Below are positions 42,756 through 52,154 of a stretch of DNA of 64,000 nucleotides, in pieces. Under the pieces are notes generated by a model. That model saw nothing but the letters and a program-made list of their open reading frames with translations, ran no database searches and was not told the origin of the DNA. This stretch comes from Caldicoprobacter guelmensis. Lineage in GTDB: Bacteria; Bacillota; Clostridia; Caldicoprobacterales; Caldicoprobacteraceae. The stretch lies in the NCBI RefSeq assembly GCF_016908415.1, contig NZ_JAFBDW010000003.1, forward strand, positions 248,001-312,000. Reading direction: 5' to 3'. Position numbers and translations under genes: made by a program. The first letter of the stretch is position 1; each line of letters begins with the position of its first letter.

Positions 42756-45185
42756 TCAACATTGTTCCACCCATTCTAAAGCGTTTGTCTCAACAACCGG
42801 CTTGGATAAATCCCTAGGAACCTTGAACGTCTTAATCTCGTATGGTCTAAACTCAGCCTCTATGTCCCTATTTAGGCTACGGAAAAATACTGTCGCTTTG
42901 GTATTAAGCCCATGGACCTCTCTGCACCTTATCACTATATCATCGTCATCCTCTGCCTTCTTCACAACTTCCACAACTACATTGTCAACGTCAACAGCCA
43001 AGAAGGACATCTTCTGTGGCAACGCACCCTCATGATATGTTTCAATGAGGGCCACCGGCCTTTGGTTAAAAAGCGCTGCTTTCTTAACAGTACCAGCCTC
43101 TTCCCAACCACCATCATGAGGAAGTATCTTGTAACTAAAATGCTGTAAGCCTTGATCTATAAATGAATAATATTCCTCAGCACAAGGCTTATATGGATCG
43201 TGGTTTGCGTATACAGGACTTCTCAGTACAGTCATGCTCAATACATTATTGGACACGTCAAAGCTGTACTTGCAGTCATTTATTATGGTTACACCATACC
43301 GTACAGATGTACCAGGTATTATACCGGTCACATCCACCCATGACTGTCCTGGCTGCTCCCTACCATCGTCGCACCTCGTTATACACCCATAAGGGATCTC
43401 GAAGGTATTCTGTCTGAATACCAAATTGAAAGGAAATTTTATCTTAAGGAGCTTAAACTGCTCTCGCCAGTCAACTGTGACCTTAACATCCACCTCATTA
43501 AGCTGACTATATAAAGTAAAGTTCTGAATAAGGGTAGAGCTACCATAAGAGTATTTCACGCTAATGGTGCTCATGACAGGCCCCTGTTCCACAAGCCTTA
43601 TGCTATCCAACTTAAACCTTCCTATTTCTCTATCATACCTTACCACGTTGTGACTCCAAGTATCAGAGTTGTCTTCCAAGACAACCGGCACTGCCGCCTG
43701 ACCTTTGAATACCTCAACTCCCATTATCTTATCATACAGGCTGCTAATATATCCCGTCTCCGGGTCTATCTCTAGCCGTAGTCTGCCGTTTTCCATACAA
43801 TATGTATTTGCTTTAATGTTGTCAAACCGTACTGTGGCTTTTTTATTGAATAACCTGTATGTCCTATAGCCCATAGACGGAAGGTCAGCCACAAAGCTAA
43901 TCCTGTACCTACCGTTGGAAGCAGCATGCGGCTTTATCCTTTGAACAGCAACCTCTTTGCCATCATCATCCAATAGGCTAAACTCACTGCCTAAATTCCC
44001 CAGTTCCACCTCAATGGGCACTGCACAATCCCACGAATGGGGGTTGAAGACCACTATTGGCCGCATATTTTCATCCAAAGGTATGTCGATCTTCCAGGAA
44101 ATTGACTGTACCGCGTAATTGAGGTTTCGACCGGCAATGGCCATGGCCTCACCATACATATTTCGCACATCTTCATAGGCTTCTTCCAGGCTAGTCCCGG
44201 CGAGGATATCATGGAACTGACAGAAAAGCACGTCCTTCCACGCCTTTTCGAAATCATCGGGATAGGGTTGCCCTGTTAAAATATCAGCAAGGGCTGAAAA
44301 CTTTTCGGCCTTAATCAGCAAATTTTCCGATTCCCTGTTCCATTTTTTAACTCCTGAATGGGCGCTGTAGCACCCTACCGAATGGTATTGCAGGTCATCA
44401 TGTACTACAGGAAATTCAATGCCTGATTTTTCTATCTCGGCAAAAAACTCCTCAGGAGTGCTAAACACCAGCTGTGGCATGTCTTCCCTCTTGGACAGCT
44501 CATATATACTCTCTATATTCTCCTTTGTGGGGCCACCCCCATGGTTGCCCACGCCATAAAAGCACATCAAATGGGTATAGGGTTCTTTCAGTTCACCTGC
44601 GCAACGCCTTACATGCCCCTCCACATTCCCCTTCCAGGTAAGATACTCGTACGGAATACGGAATGTCAGAACCCTGCTGCCATCATCCGACTCCCACCAA
44701 AATATCCTGCTGGGCAGGCCCTTCTCATTAGGCATAGGCCTCATAAACACATAATACTTTATACCGCCTACCTTCAGGAGCTGTGGGAGCATACCGTTGT
44801 GCCCAAAACTATCGGGATTGAACCCCACTTTAGCTACTTTCCCAAACTTTTTCTTAAAATACCTCTGTCCATACAGCGCGTGCCTTATAAATGATTCACC
44901 ACAGGGAATATTGCAATCTGGCTCTACCCACCAACCCCCTACTATAGCCCAACGTCCCTCTTCCACGCGCTTTTTGATCTCCTCAAACATCTCTGGGTCA
45001 TTTTTCTCTACCCATTCGTAAAAAGCAGCCGAGCTTGAGATAAACTTAAATTCCGGGTATTCTTTCATCCTGTCCAAAGCCGAACGAAATGTAGCCTTCA
45101 CTTCCTGAAAACCCTCTTGCCACTGCCATAGCCACACTGGATCAATGTGAGCATGTCCTATCATGCTAAGCTTTTTGTTCTTCAT
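42756..45185 (-). CDS. Glycoside hydrolase family 38 alpha-mannosidase
   Basis: This 809-residue cytosolic GH38 enzyme would release alpha-linked mannose or mannosylglycerate-type substrates. The zinc-binding start MIGHAHIDPVWLWQWQEG and the nucleophile-containing GFNPDSFGHNGMLPQLL are typical. The remainder gives the three-helix bundle and large beta domains, with no signal peptide. The start at 45185 follows GGTGGTG; an ATG nine codons earlier is possible. The only close partner is the MBL hydrolase 80 bases upstream. With no sugar transporter or regulator nearby, the substrate stays open. Confidence 0.92.
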   Translation of the reverse strand: MKNKKLSMIGHAHIDPVWLWQWQEGFQEVKATFRSALDRMKEYPEFKFISSSAAFYEWVEKNDPEMFEEIKKRVEEGRWAIVGGWWVEPDCNIPCGESFIRHALYGQRYFKKKFGKVAKVGFNPDSFGHNGMLPQLLKVGGIKYYVFMRPMPNEKGLPSRIFWWESDDGSRVLTFRIPYEYLTWKGNVEGHVRRCAGELKEPYTHLMCFYGVGNHGGGPTKENIESIYELSKREDMPQLVFSTPEEFFAEIEKSGIEFPVVHDDLQYHSVGCYSAHSGVKKWNRESENLLIKAEKFSALADILTGQPYPDDFEKAWKDVLFCQFHDILAGTSLEEAYEDVRNMYGEAMAIAGRNLNYAVQSISWKIDIPLDENMRPIVVFNPHSWDCAVPIEVELGNLGSEFSLLDDDGKEVAVQRIKPHAASNGRYRISFVADLPSMGYRTYRLFNKKATVRFDNIKANTYCMENGRLRLEIDPETGYISSLYDKIMGVEVFKGQAAVPVVLEDNSDTWSHNVVRYDREIGRFKLDSIRLVEQGPVMSTISVKYSYGSSTLIQNFTLYSQLNEVDVKVTVDWREQFKLLKIKFPFNLVFRQNTFEIPYGCITRCDDGREQPGQSWVDVTGIIPGTSVRYGVTIINDCKYSFDVSNNVLSMTVLRSPVYANHDPYKPCAEEYYSFIDQGLQHFSYKILPHDGGWEEAGTVKKAALFNQRPVALIETYHEGALPQKMSFLAVDVDNVVVEVVKKAEDDDDIVIRCREVHGLNTKATVFFRSLNRDIEAEFRPYEIKTFKVPRDLSKPVVETNALEWVEQC

Positions 45186-45266
45186 CACAATTACACCACC
45201 TATTACGTGCAATCTAGGTTTAATTATAGATATGCTTCAAGCAGCAAGATAATATTTTCTCTACAA

Positions 45267-45986
45267 TCAATATTTGTACTCATCTTTGAAATTTTTAAAC
45301 CAGGGATTGTAGTAATTTGCAAATGATGCCCTTGCGTCTCGGAGCCTGGCATCAGCATCGGCCAGCAACACGGGATTTGAATGGCCTATTACCATGGCAT
45401 CAAAATGATGGCTGCATATCTTATCAAGGCTCTCACGCCATCGTTCTTCGCTAGAGCCTATATGCATACTAAAACCCCCATAAATGGTATCCCCTGCTAT
45501 AAGCACTCGAATGCCCTGAATGGTCAAGATATAACATACGCTGCCAGGGGTATGTCCGGGAGTGTGAAGGACCTCAAGGGTAAAGTTATCATACTTGAAT
45601 ACATCGCCATCCTTTAAAAACCCGTCCACAGCGCACGGTGGAAAAGACGAGCCATACAAAAGCCAAGCAGTGGTCTTAAGACCATCACCGTCAATTACAC
45701 GCTGGGCGTCTGCCTCATGAAGATATAACTTGCATCCAAAATCCCTTTTAAACAAGGCAGCTGCTCCCACATGGTCATAATGCCCATGGGTTCCTAATAT
45801 AAAGGATATATCCGCCGGGTTATAGCCTAACTTCCTAATGTTACTGATGCAATCATTGTAACCCTCCGGGGTACCACAATCGATGAGCAGCAGCTCCTTG
45901 CCACCGTCTAGCAAATAAGCAGTTGCATCAAACCTGTGCGACAACGCCGGTCCCGCAACTTGGAAAAAATTGTTTAGCAGTTTCAT
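45267..45986 (-). CDS. MBL-fold metallohydrolase
   Basis: This 239-residue metallo-beta-lactamase-fold protein has the motifs GTHGHYDHVGAAALF, LHEADAQRV, HTPGHTPGSVCY, IAGDTIYGG and a late GHSNPVL, giving a complete dinuclear site. It differs from the glyoxalase II-like copy at 20.6 kb and has no recognisable extra domain. GGAGG precedes the ATG. It is probably co-transcribed with the GH38 gene, so it may act on a carbohydrate-derived or lactone-type compound; this is inference from position only. Confidence 0.85.
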   Translation of the reverse strand: MKLLNNFFQVAGPALSHRFDATAYLLDGGKELLLIDCGTPEGYNDCISNIRKLGYNPADISFILGTHGHYDHVGAAALFKRDFGCKLYLHEADAQRVIDGDGLKTTAWLLYGSSFPPCAVDGFLKDGDVFKYDNFTLEVLHTPGHTPGSVCYILTIQGIRVLIAGDTIYGGFSMHIGSSEERWRESLDKICSHHFDAMVIGHSNPVLLADADARLRDARASFANYYNPWFKNFKDEYKY

Positions 45987-46401
45987 AGCTCCTCCTTTAC
46001 AAAAAATGTTAATATGGCTCTTTTGACCAAATATATTATATACTCTCTAACCTCTTTTGGGAATAACGAATTATAGTAAATTTTAATGTGAACAATTCGG
46101 CCTAAATGAATGGGAAAATTGCATCATCCTAAATTTAACTACCGCGATAATGTAACACATGATGCCCTTATGACTGGTTCAGTAAAAAAATTATGCTATT
46201 TTTAAAAAAATCAAATATTCTTGAGCTATTTGAAGTTATAAGTCATAAAATATTAAAAAAAAATCCTCTATTGTTGTGTACACAACTTGTTGTATGTGTT
46301 AAAATTAAAAACACCAATATGTAGTATATTATAACCTTCTGTTTTCATAAACCATGTTGGTTTAACAATAGCATCAATAAGTCGAAAGGGGAGCGAAAAC
46401 C
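45987..46401. other. Divergent intergenic region with candidate NrdR box
   Basis: This AT-rich 415-base stretch lies between the MBL gene (minus) and nrdD (plus). It contains no convincing small ORF. ACACAACTTGTTGTAT (46280-46295) agrees at 12 of 16 positions with the NrdR box ACACAATATATTGTGT. A second, weaker element (ACACCAATATGTAGTA) begins at 46311. Such paired boxes upstream of a nrd operon would suit ATP/dATP-responsive repression. The nrdD promoter itself is not obvious. Confidence 0.45.
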
Positions 46402-48495
46402 ATGATAACCCATATTCGCAAGCGAGACGGAAGGATTGAGAAATTTCAGCCTGAAAAAATTACCTGGGCAATATTTAAGGCTGCCATGGCATGCGGTGGT
46501 AATGATTTTAACAGAGCACAAGAGCTGTGCCGCCAGGTGGTCGACATTGCAAACCTCAAATTTGGCGATAGAATCCCCGAAGTTGAGGAGATACAGGACA
46601 TTGTGGAAAAGGTACTCATAGAAAACGGGCATGCTCAAACGGCAAAGGCATACATACTGTATCGTGAGAAGCGAAGGAATGCACGAAATCTAAACGCATT
46701 GATCGGTGCCACCATCGAGATGTTTTCCAATTATCTTGGGGATAAAGATTGGCAGATAAAAGAGAACGCCAACACCCACAAGAGCGTAAACGGCCTTAAT
46801 AATTACGTGCGCGAGGTGTTTACAAAAAATTACTGGCTCCATGAAATTTACCCCCAAGAGGTAAGGGAGGCACACGAGAGCGGCGACCTCCATATCCACG
46901 ACCTGGGATTTTTCGGTCCGTATTGCGCCGGTTGGGACCTGCGCCAGCTGCTACTTGAGGGATTCGGCGGCGTGCCGGGCAAGGTGGAAAGCAAGCCTGC
47001 CAAACACTTGCGATCGTTTTTGGGACAGATAGTGAACTCCACGTTCACTACCCAGGGTGAGACTGCAGGGGCTCAGGCCTGGTCCAGCATTGACACCTAC
47101 TGTGCCCCTTTCATCCGCTATGACAACATGACCTACACTCAGGTGCGTCAATGCATTCAAGAGTTCATATTCAACATCAATGTTCCTACCCGTGTGGGAT
47201 TCCAGTGCCCCTTTTCTAACCTGACTTTTGACATCAAGGTCCCCTCCACCCTCCGGGACCAGCCTGTCATAATAGGCGGACAGATGATGGATAAGACTTA
47301 CGGCGAATTCCAGGAAGAGATGGACATGTTCAACAGGGCTTTTTGCGACGTAATGCTGGAAGGCGATGCAAAGGGTAGGGTATTTACCTTCCCTATTCCC
47401 ACCATCAACGTAACCCGTGACTTCGACTGGAACAGCCCGGTGGTTGAAGATTTTATGAAGATAACCTGCAAGTATGGCATACCCTACTTTGCCAACTACG
47501 TAAACTCTGACTTATCCCCCGAGGATGCGGTATCCATGTGCTGCCGCTTGAGGTTGGACATAACCGAACTAAGGAAACGGGGCGGCGGCCTCTTTGGCAG
47601 CAATCCTATGACCGGATCAATTGGAGTGGTAACCATAAACCTCCCCAGAATAGGGTATCTGTCTTCCTCCGAGAGCGAGTTTAAATCCCGCCTATGGAGG
47701 CAGGTACAGATCGCCAAGACCGCCCTGGAGATCAAGAGAAAGGTCATCGAACAGCAATCCGAAAATGGGCTTTACCCTTACTCCACACACTATCTGCGCC
47801 ACATAAAAGAGCGCACGGGACAGTACTGGTACAACCACTTCAGCACCATAGGCATTGTAGGCATGAATGAGGCCCTTTTAAATTTCATGGGAAAGGATAT
47901 CACCACACCAGAAGGTCAGGCCTTTGCCATAGAGATAATGCACTATTTACGCAGCCTTTTGGTAGAGCTGCAAAAGGAGACAGGTCATTTCTATAACTTG
48001 GAAGCCACCCCAGCCGAGGCCACAGCCTACCGCCTGGCCAGACTGGACAAAAGCAGGTATCCCGACATCATAACCGCAGGCAATGACGAGACACCCTACT
48101 ACACCAACTCGACTCAGCTTCCAGTGGGCTATACCGATGATATATTCGAGGTAGTAGCTTTGCAGGACGAGTTACAATCGCTGTACACCGGCGGAACGGT
48201 GCTTCACCTTTACCTGGGAGAGCAGATTGAGGATACCCAAGTGGCTAAAAAGCTCATACAAAAGATTTTTACCCATTCCAAAATACCCTATATATCCATC
48301 ACACCGACCTTCAGCATTTGCAACCAGCACGGGTATATAAAGGGAGAGCATTTTAAATGCCCTCGTTGTGGAACCGAAACCGAGGTATGGTCAAGGGTTA
48401 CGGGCTATTTAAGGCCGGTGCAAAACTACAACCCCGGCAAAAAACGCGAGTACCTTGACCGAAAAAAATTCAAGATACGGGAAGAGGCGCTATGA
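46402..48495 (+). CDS. nrdD: Anaerobic ribonucleoside-triphosphate reductase
   Basis: This class III glycyl-radical reductase makes deoxynucleotides without oxygen. It has 697 residues. An N-terminal ATP-cone (about 1-95, IRKRDGRIEKFQPEKITWAI) is the allosteric activity domain. The catalytic barrel follows, then a zinc site with CNQHGYIKG and CPRCGTETEVW. The glycyl-radical loop RVTGYLRPVQNYNPGKKREY is near the C-terminus. GGGGAG lies upstream of the ATG. nrdG follows with a four-base overlap. Confidence 0.97.
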   Translation: MITHIRKRDGRIEKFQPEKITWAIFKAAMACGGNDFNRAQELCRQVVDIANLKFGDRIPEVEEIQDIVEKVLIENGHAQTAKAYILYREKRRNARNLNALIGATIEMFSNYLGDKDWQIKENANTHKSVNGLNNYVREVFTKNYWLHEIYPQEVREAHESGDLHIHDLGFFGPYCAGWDLRQLLLEGFGGVPGKVESKPAKHLRSFLGQIVNSTFTTQGETAGAQAWSSIDTYCAPFIRYDNMTYTQVRQCIQEFIFNINVPTRVGFQCPFSNLTFDIKVPSTLRDQPVIIGGQMMDKTYGEFQEEMDMFNRAFCDVMLEGDAKGRVFTFPIPTINVTRDFDWNSPVVEDFMKITCKYGIPYFANYVNSDLSPEDAVSMCCRLRLDITELRKRGGGLFGSNPMTGSIGVVTINLPRIGYLSSSESEFKSRLWRQVQIAKTALEIKRKVIEQQSENGLYPYSTHYLRHIKERTGQYWYNHFSTIGIVGMNEALLNFMGKDITTPEGQAFAIEIMHYLRSLLVELQKETGHFYNLEATPAEATAYRLARLDKSRYPDIITAGNDETPYYTNSTQLPVGYTDDIFEVVALQDELQSLYTGGTVLHLYLGEQIEDTQVAKKLIQKIFTHSKIPYISITPTFSICNQHGYIKGEHFKCPRCGTETEVWSRVTGYLRPVQNYNPGKKREYLDRKKFKIREEAL

Positions 48496-49196
48496 GGATA
48501 GCTAGCATACAAAAGAATTCATTTGTGGATTACCCAAGTAATATCGTTGCAGTCGTGTTCACCCCTGGATGTAACCTAAACTGCTACTTTTGCCACAATC
48601 GCCACATTCTTGACACCGAAAACATCGATGTTACATACGATGTAGACAATGTAATGGAGTTTTTAAAGTCCCGACGTTTATTCCTTGACGGGGTAGTAAT
48701 AAGCGGCGGGGAGCCCACCCTTCAGCCTGACCTAGAAGAATTTGTCGCCAGGATAAAAGAATTAGGCTACCTGGTTAAACTTGACACCAACGGTACCCAT
48801 CCCCACGTGCTGAAAAGGCTAATAAAAAAGGATTTGTTAGACTACATCGCCATGGATATAAAAGCCCCATTTGAGAGGTATAACGAACTCTGTGGAGTAG
48901 AAGTTAACGTTGCCAGTATACAACAAAGCATAGAGATAATAATGAACGGAAAAGTAGATTATGAGTTCCGCACCACTTTTGTACCTGATCTTAATAAGGA
49001 TGACATACTTAAAATCGCTCAAACCATAAAAGGCGCAAGGCGGTATGTGCTGCAGCAGTTCAGAATGCCCCAAACAAAAATAGAAATGAGAGATATACGC
49101 CTTTTTCGCTCCCCACATCCCCCTGAAGTCTTTGCTGAAATAATATCCGAGATAGCCTCAGTGGTGGAGGTATGCCTCACCCGCGGGGTGGAGTAA
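48492..49196 (+). CDS. nrdG: Anaerobic ribonucleotide reductase activating protein
   Basis: This 234-residue radical SAM activase generates the glycyl radical in NrdD. The cluster motif is C27-x3-C31-x2-C34 (GCNLNCYFCHN). VVISGGEPTLQPDL and KLDTNGTHP follow. It is longer than the E. coli type and matches the NrdG2 group (TIGR02495), which is also found with other glycyl-radical enzymes. Coupling to nrdD makes the assignment secure. It converges on the DUF134 gene with only 13 bases between and no clear terminator. Confidence 0.96.
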   Translation: MRIASIQKNSFVDYPSNIVAVVFTPGCNLNCYFCHNRHILDTENIDVTYDVDNVMEFLKSRRLFLDGVVISGGEPTLQPDLEEFVARIKELGYLVKLDTNGTHPHVLKRLIKKDLLDYIAMDIKAPFERYNELCGVEVNVASIQQSIEIIMNGKVDYEFRTTFVPDLNKDDILKIAQTIKGARRYVLQQFRMPQTKIEMRDIRLFRSPHPPEVFAEIISEIASVVEVCLTRGVE

Positions 49197-49209
49197 TACA
49201 CGCCACAAC

Positions 49210-49689
49210 TCATCCCCTCTGCCCGTACCTCCAACAATGGCCATAACAAAACCCTCTGCCCTGTCCAGGAGGCACATGGCACGCCACCTCATTTGAACCG
49301 CAATGTGGGCATGTATAACCCCCCTCTTTTGTCTTAGAAAAATTCTCATAGCTTTCATCCCACTGGGCCATGCACTGCCTGCAGTAAACCTGGCATACAT
49401 TTCGGGTAAAATACCCGCCCCCAATCCTTATAGCTTTGCCATTGACCAACGAATCAGCCACCTTTTGGCGAGCGCTGTTCAAAATGCGCTGAAAGGTCTG
49501 ACGTGAAACACCCATCCTTTCAGCACAGGCCTCCTGCTCCAATCCTTCTAAATCCTTTAAACGCAGGGCTTCCAGCTCCTCTATCTGCAGTAAGTTCTCC
49601 TCAACTGTACTGTTGCGCACACCTTCGGGAATAAAGTGCCTGACATTAGGAATGAACTCCACCCTTCGCCATTTTACAGGTCTTGCCAT
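49210..49689 (-). CDS. DUF134 DNA-binding protein with C-terminal zinc-ribbon-like cysteines
   Basis: This 159-residue protein has the DUF134 start MARPVKWRRVEFIPNVRHFIP and a sigma-70 region-4-like helix-turn-helix at about 40-80 (LEGLEQEACAERMGVSRQTFQRIL). The C-terminal half carries CQVYCRQC, CPHCGSNEVAC and CYGHCWRYG, a cysteine-rich part that could bind zinc or iron. DUF134 genes often sit beside nitrogenase-accessory or MinD-like ATPase genes, but none is here. It is probably a regulator. Confidence 0.85.
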   Translation of the reverse strand: MARPVKWRRVEFIPNVRHFIPEGVRNSTVEENLLQIEELEALRLKDLEGLEQEACAERMGVSRQTFQRILNSARQKVADSLVNGKAIRIGGGYFTRNVCQVYCRQCMAQWDESYENFSKTKEGGYTCPHCGSNEVACHVPPGQGRGFCYGHCWRYGQRG

Positions 49690-49743
49690 AGTCTCACACT
49701 CCCCATCTTTATTTTAACACATTGATTGCCGATTAGCCATACA

Positions 49744-49778
49744 AAAACCCGCCCATCTTTTTGATGAGCGGGTTTTTT
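49744..49778 (-). terminator. Terminator after hppA
   Basis: A 14-bp stem with one mismatch (AAAACCCGC.. with ..GCGGGTTTT) has a TTTTTT-centred loop and runs of T on both sides. It lies 45 bases beyond the hppA stop. Confidence 0.88.
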
Positions 49779-49820
49779 GTGCTAGGCCCAGATAAAAACA
49801 TGTATTTAAAAGTCAACCTA

Positions 49821-51857
49821 TCAGAATAACGAGAAGGCTATGAACAGAGTAGCAGCCAGGGAGGAAATCAAGGAAACAACGGTTACCTGCGTATTAAGCG
49901 ACGGTCCTGCGGTATCCTTGAAGGGGTCTCCGACGGTGTCACCGATAACAGCCGCCTTGTGAGCATCAGACCCCTTACCGCCGTACACACCTGTCTCAAT
50001 GTATTTCTTGGAGTTATCCCACAGACCACCGGAATTGGCCATGAGTAAAGCTAGGAACAAACCTGACACGATATTACCCGTTAGGAATCCACCAATAGCA
50101 TGGATACCGCCTATAAAGCCTACTATGAGCGTTACCACTATAGCCATTAAGCCTGCAGGAATCAGCTCTTTTATGGCACCTATTGTGGCTATATCTATGC
50201 ACTTCTCGTATTCGGGCCTTACGCCCTCCCTACCCTCTTTAAGGCCGGGTATGGTCTCGAACTGGCGATGGATCTCGGCTACCATGCGCTCAGCGTTTCG
50301 GTCAACGCCCAGCATCAACATGGCAGAAAATACAGCCGGCACAGCCAGCCCAACCATTATGCCAAAGAATACCAGAGGATTCATTATATTAAAGCTAATA
50401 TCCGAACCTGTCACATTCATTACCGTCTCTCTATAAGCGCCAAGCAAAGCTATAACGGTAAGCCCCGCGGCACCAATAGCAAACCCTTTAGTTATAGCCT
50501 TAGCTGTGTTACCTGCTGCGTCCAGCTCGTCACTGACGACTAGAGCCTCATCGCCCATCTTGGCCATTTCAACCAAACCACGAGCATTGTCAACAATTGG
50601 ACCAAAAGCGTCATTTGAAATGATCATTCCCACAATAGATAGCATACCTATAGCCGCCATGCTTATGCCAAACATGGCATAGCTTGCTCCCATCGGCTCG
50701 CACAGCTTATAAGCCACCAAAGCTGAAAAACCTATCCCTAAAAGTGCTGGGAAGCAGCTCAAAAGTCCATATGAAAAACCACTCAGTATAGTGAAAGCAG
50801 GTCCGATGCTGGATGCCTTAGCCACTTTCTCCACAGGCTTTTTGCCGTCCCCTGTGAAATAGTCTGAAGTAATACCTATAATGACGGCAACCACAAGCCC
50901 TACCATCGTAGCACCCCATATGCGCAAATCATAATTAAAAGCCAGCGATACCACAAGGGTCAAAACCGCATACAATACGGTGGTGATATAGGTACCGGTA
51001 TTCAAAGCTCTGCCTGGGTCTTTGTGCTTGCCCATACCTATAAACAGCACACCCAATATAGAGGCAAACAATCCCAGTGTAGCATAACAGAACACCAGGT
51101 GTTGCTGCCCAAGTGATAGACCTATAACCATAGCAGCAGCTATGGAAGCGATATTGGAGTCAAACAAGTCAGCACCCATTCCGGCCACATCACCGACATT
51201 ATCGCCTACATTATCAGCTATTACAGCAGGATTTCTGGGGTCATCTTCCGGTATGCCAAGCTCTACCTTTCCTACTAAGTCGGCGCTTACGTCAGCAGTT
51301 TTGGTATAAATCCCACCACCGGCCTTGGCAAACAGGGCTAAAGTGCTTGCACCAAAGCTAAAGCTCAATACAGTATTAGGATCATTAGTAAGAAGATACA
51401 ATATTGAAGCGCCAAACAAGCTGCAGCCAACCACAGCCATACCCATAACAGCTCCGCCTTTGAATGCCACTCCAAAAGCAGGAGCTATACCCTTCTTGGA
51501 AGCTACAGCCGACTTTAAATTGGCAATAGTGGCAATATCCATACCGATCTTACCAGCGGTTGCAGACAGAGAAGCACCAAACAAGAAAGTAATAGCCATT
51601 CTGAAGTTTGTCCAGAAGTTGCTCTTCCAAATAGGATGGGGCAAGAAAAGCAAGATGAGTACTGCCACCACCGAAGCAAACACAGCCAGTATTTTGTACT
51701 CCCTTCTCAGAAAGGCACTGGCCCCGCGTCTTATAAGGGACGCTATCTCTTCGGCTTCTTTATTGCCGCCTGGCTGCTTTTTTACCCAGGAATACAGGTA
51801 TCCTGCAAGCACAAAAGAAGCAATTGAAACTACGATAGCTGCATAAACCCAAAACAC
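49821..51857 (-). CDS. hppA: Membrane-bound proton-translocating pyrophosphatase, K+-independent type predicted
   Basis: This 678-residue integral membrane pump couples pyrophosphate hydrolysis to ion export. It has about 16 membrane helices. Substrate motifs are GGGIYTKTADVSADLVGK and the acidic DNVGDNVGDVAGMGADLF. The segment usually reading GNTTAA in K+-dependent enzymes reads GNTAKAITKG here (50485-50514). Lys at that Ala position, with Thr three residues later, is the known signature of K+-independent pumps, which are H+ rather than Na+ translocators. The GTG start at 51857 follows GGAGAGGAG. Confidence 0.95.
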   Translation of the reverse strand: MFWVYAAIVVSIASFVLAGYLYSWVKKQPGGNKEAEEIASLIRRGASAFLRREYKILAVFASVVAVLILLFLPHPIWKSNFWTNFRMAITFLFGASLSATAGKIGMDIATIANLKSAVASKKGIAPAFGVAFKGGAVMGMAVVGCSLFGASILYLLTNDPNTVLSFSFGASTLALFAKAGGGIYTKTADVSADLVGKVELGIPEDDPRNPAVIADNVGDNVGDVAGMGADLFDSNIASIAAAMVIGLSLGQQHLVFCYATLGLFASILGVLFIGMGKHKDPGRALNTGTYITTVLYAVLTLVVSLAFNYDLRIWGATMVGLVVAVIIGITSDYFTGDGKKPVEKVAKASSIGPAFTILSGFSYGLLSCFPALLGIGFSALVAYKLCEPMGASYAMFGISMAAIGMLSIVGMIISNDAFGPIVDNARGLVEMAKMGDEALVVSDELDAAGNTAKAITKGFAIGAAGLTVIALLGAYRETVMNVTGSDISFNIMNPLVFFGIMVGLAVPAVFSAMLMLGVDRNAERMVAEIHRQFETIPGLKEGREGVRPEYEKCIDIATIGAIKELIPAGLMAIVVTLIVGFIGGIHAIGGFLTGNIVSGLFLALLMANSGGLWDNSKKYIETGVYGGKGSDAHKAAVIGDTVGDPFKDTAGPSLNTQVTVVSLISSLAATLFIAFSLF

Positions 51858-51989
51858 CTTCCATTCTCCTCTCCTTTTAAATTTTTAAATTTTATGCCAC
51901 ATGACCTTACGCTTGCAAAAGCACAGCCGCCACATTTCAAGCAACCGTACGTTTACAAACGCAAGCCCTGCAGCAAAATTTATGCCTTT

Positions 51990-52136
51990 TTAAGCGTCAT
52001 GGTTTTTAAAAGCCTTCATCAATATTTTTACCATTAGATAGAAAAGCGCCAAAGTAGTATAAACACCTGCTACACCCACTACCATTAAAAAAAGCGATTT
52101 TGTAAGCTCCGACGCATGTACGATGCCTTCAAACAT
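51990..52136 (-). CDS. Small OadG-like subunit of a Na+-pumping decarboxylase
   Basis: This 48-residue protein starts MFEGIVHASELTKSL and has a single membrane helix (about 14-39) and a short basic tail (KILMKAFKNHDA). It follows oadB by 18 bases, with AGGAGG upstream. Size, topology and position match OadG-related small gamma subunits of decarboxylase pumps, which anchor or stabilise the membrane part. There is little sequence signal beyond that. Confidence 0.72.
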   Translation of the reverse strand: MFEGIVHASELTKSLFLMVVGVAGVYTTLALFYLMVKILMKAFKNHDA

Positions 52137-52154
52137 ACTGTCACACCTCCTAGC

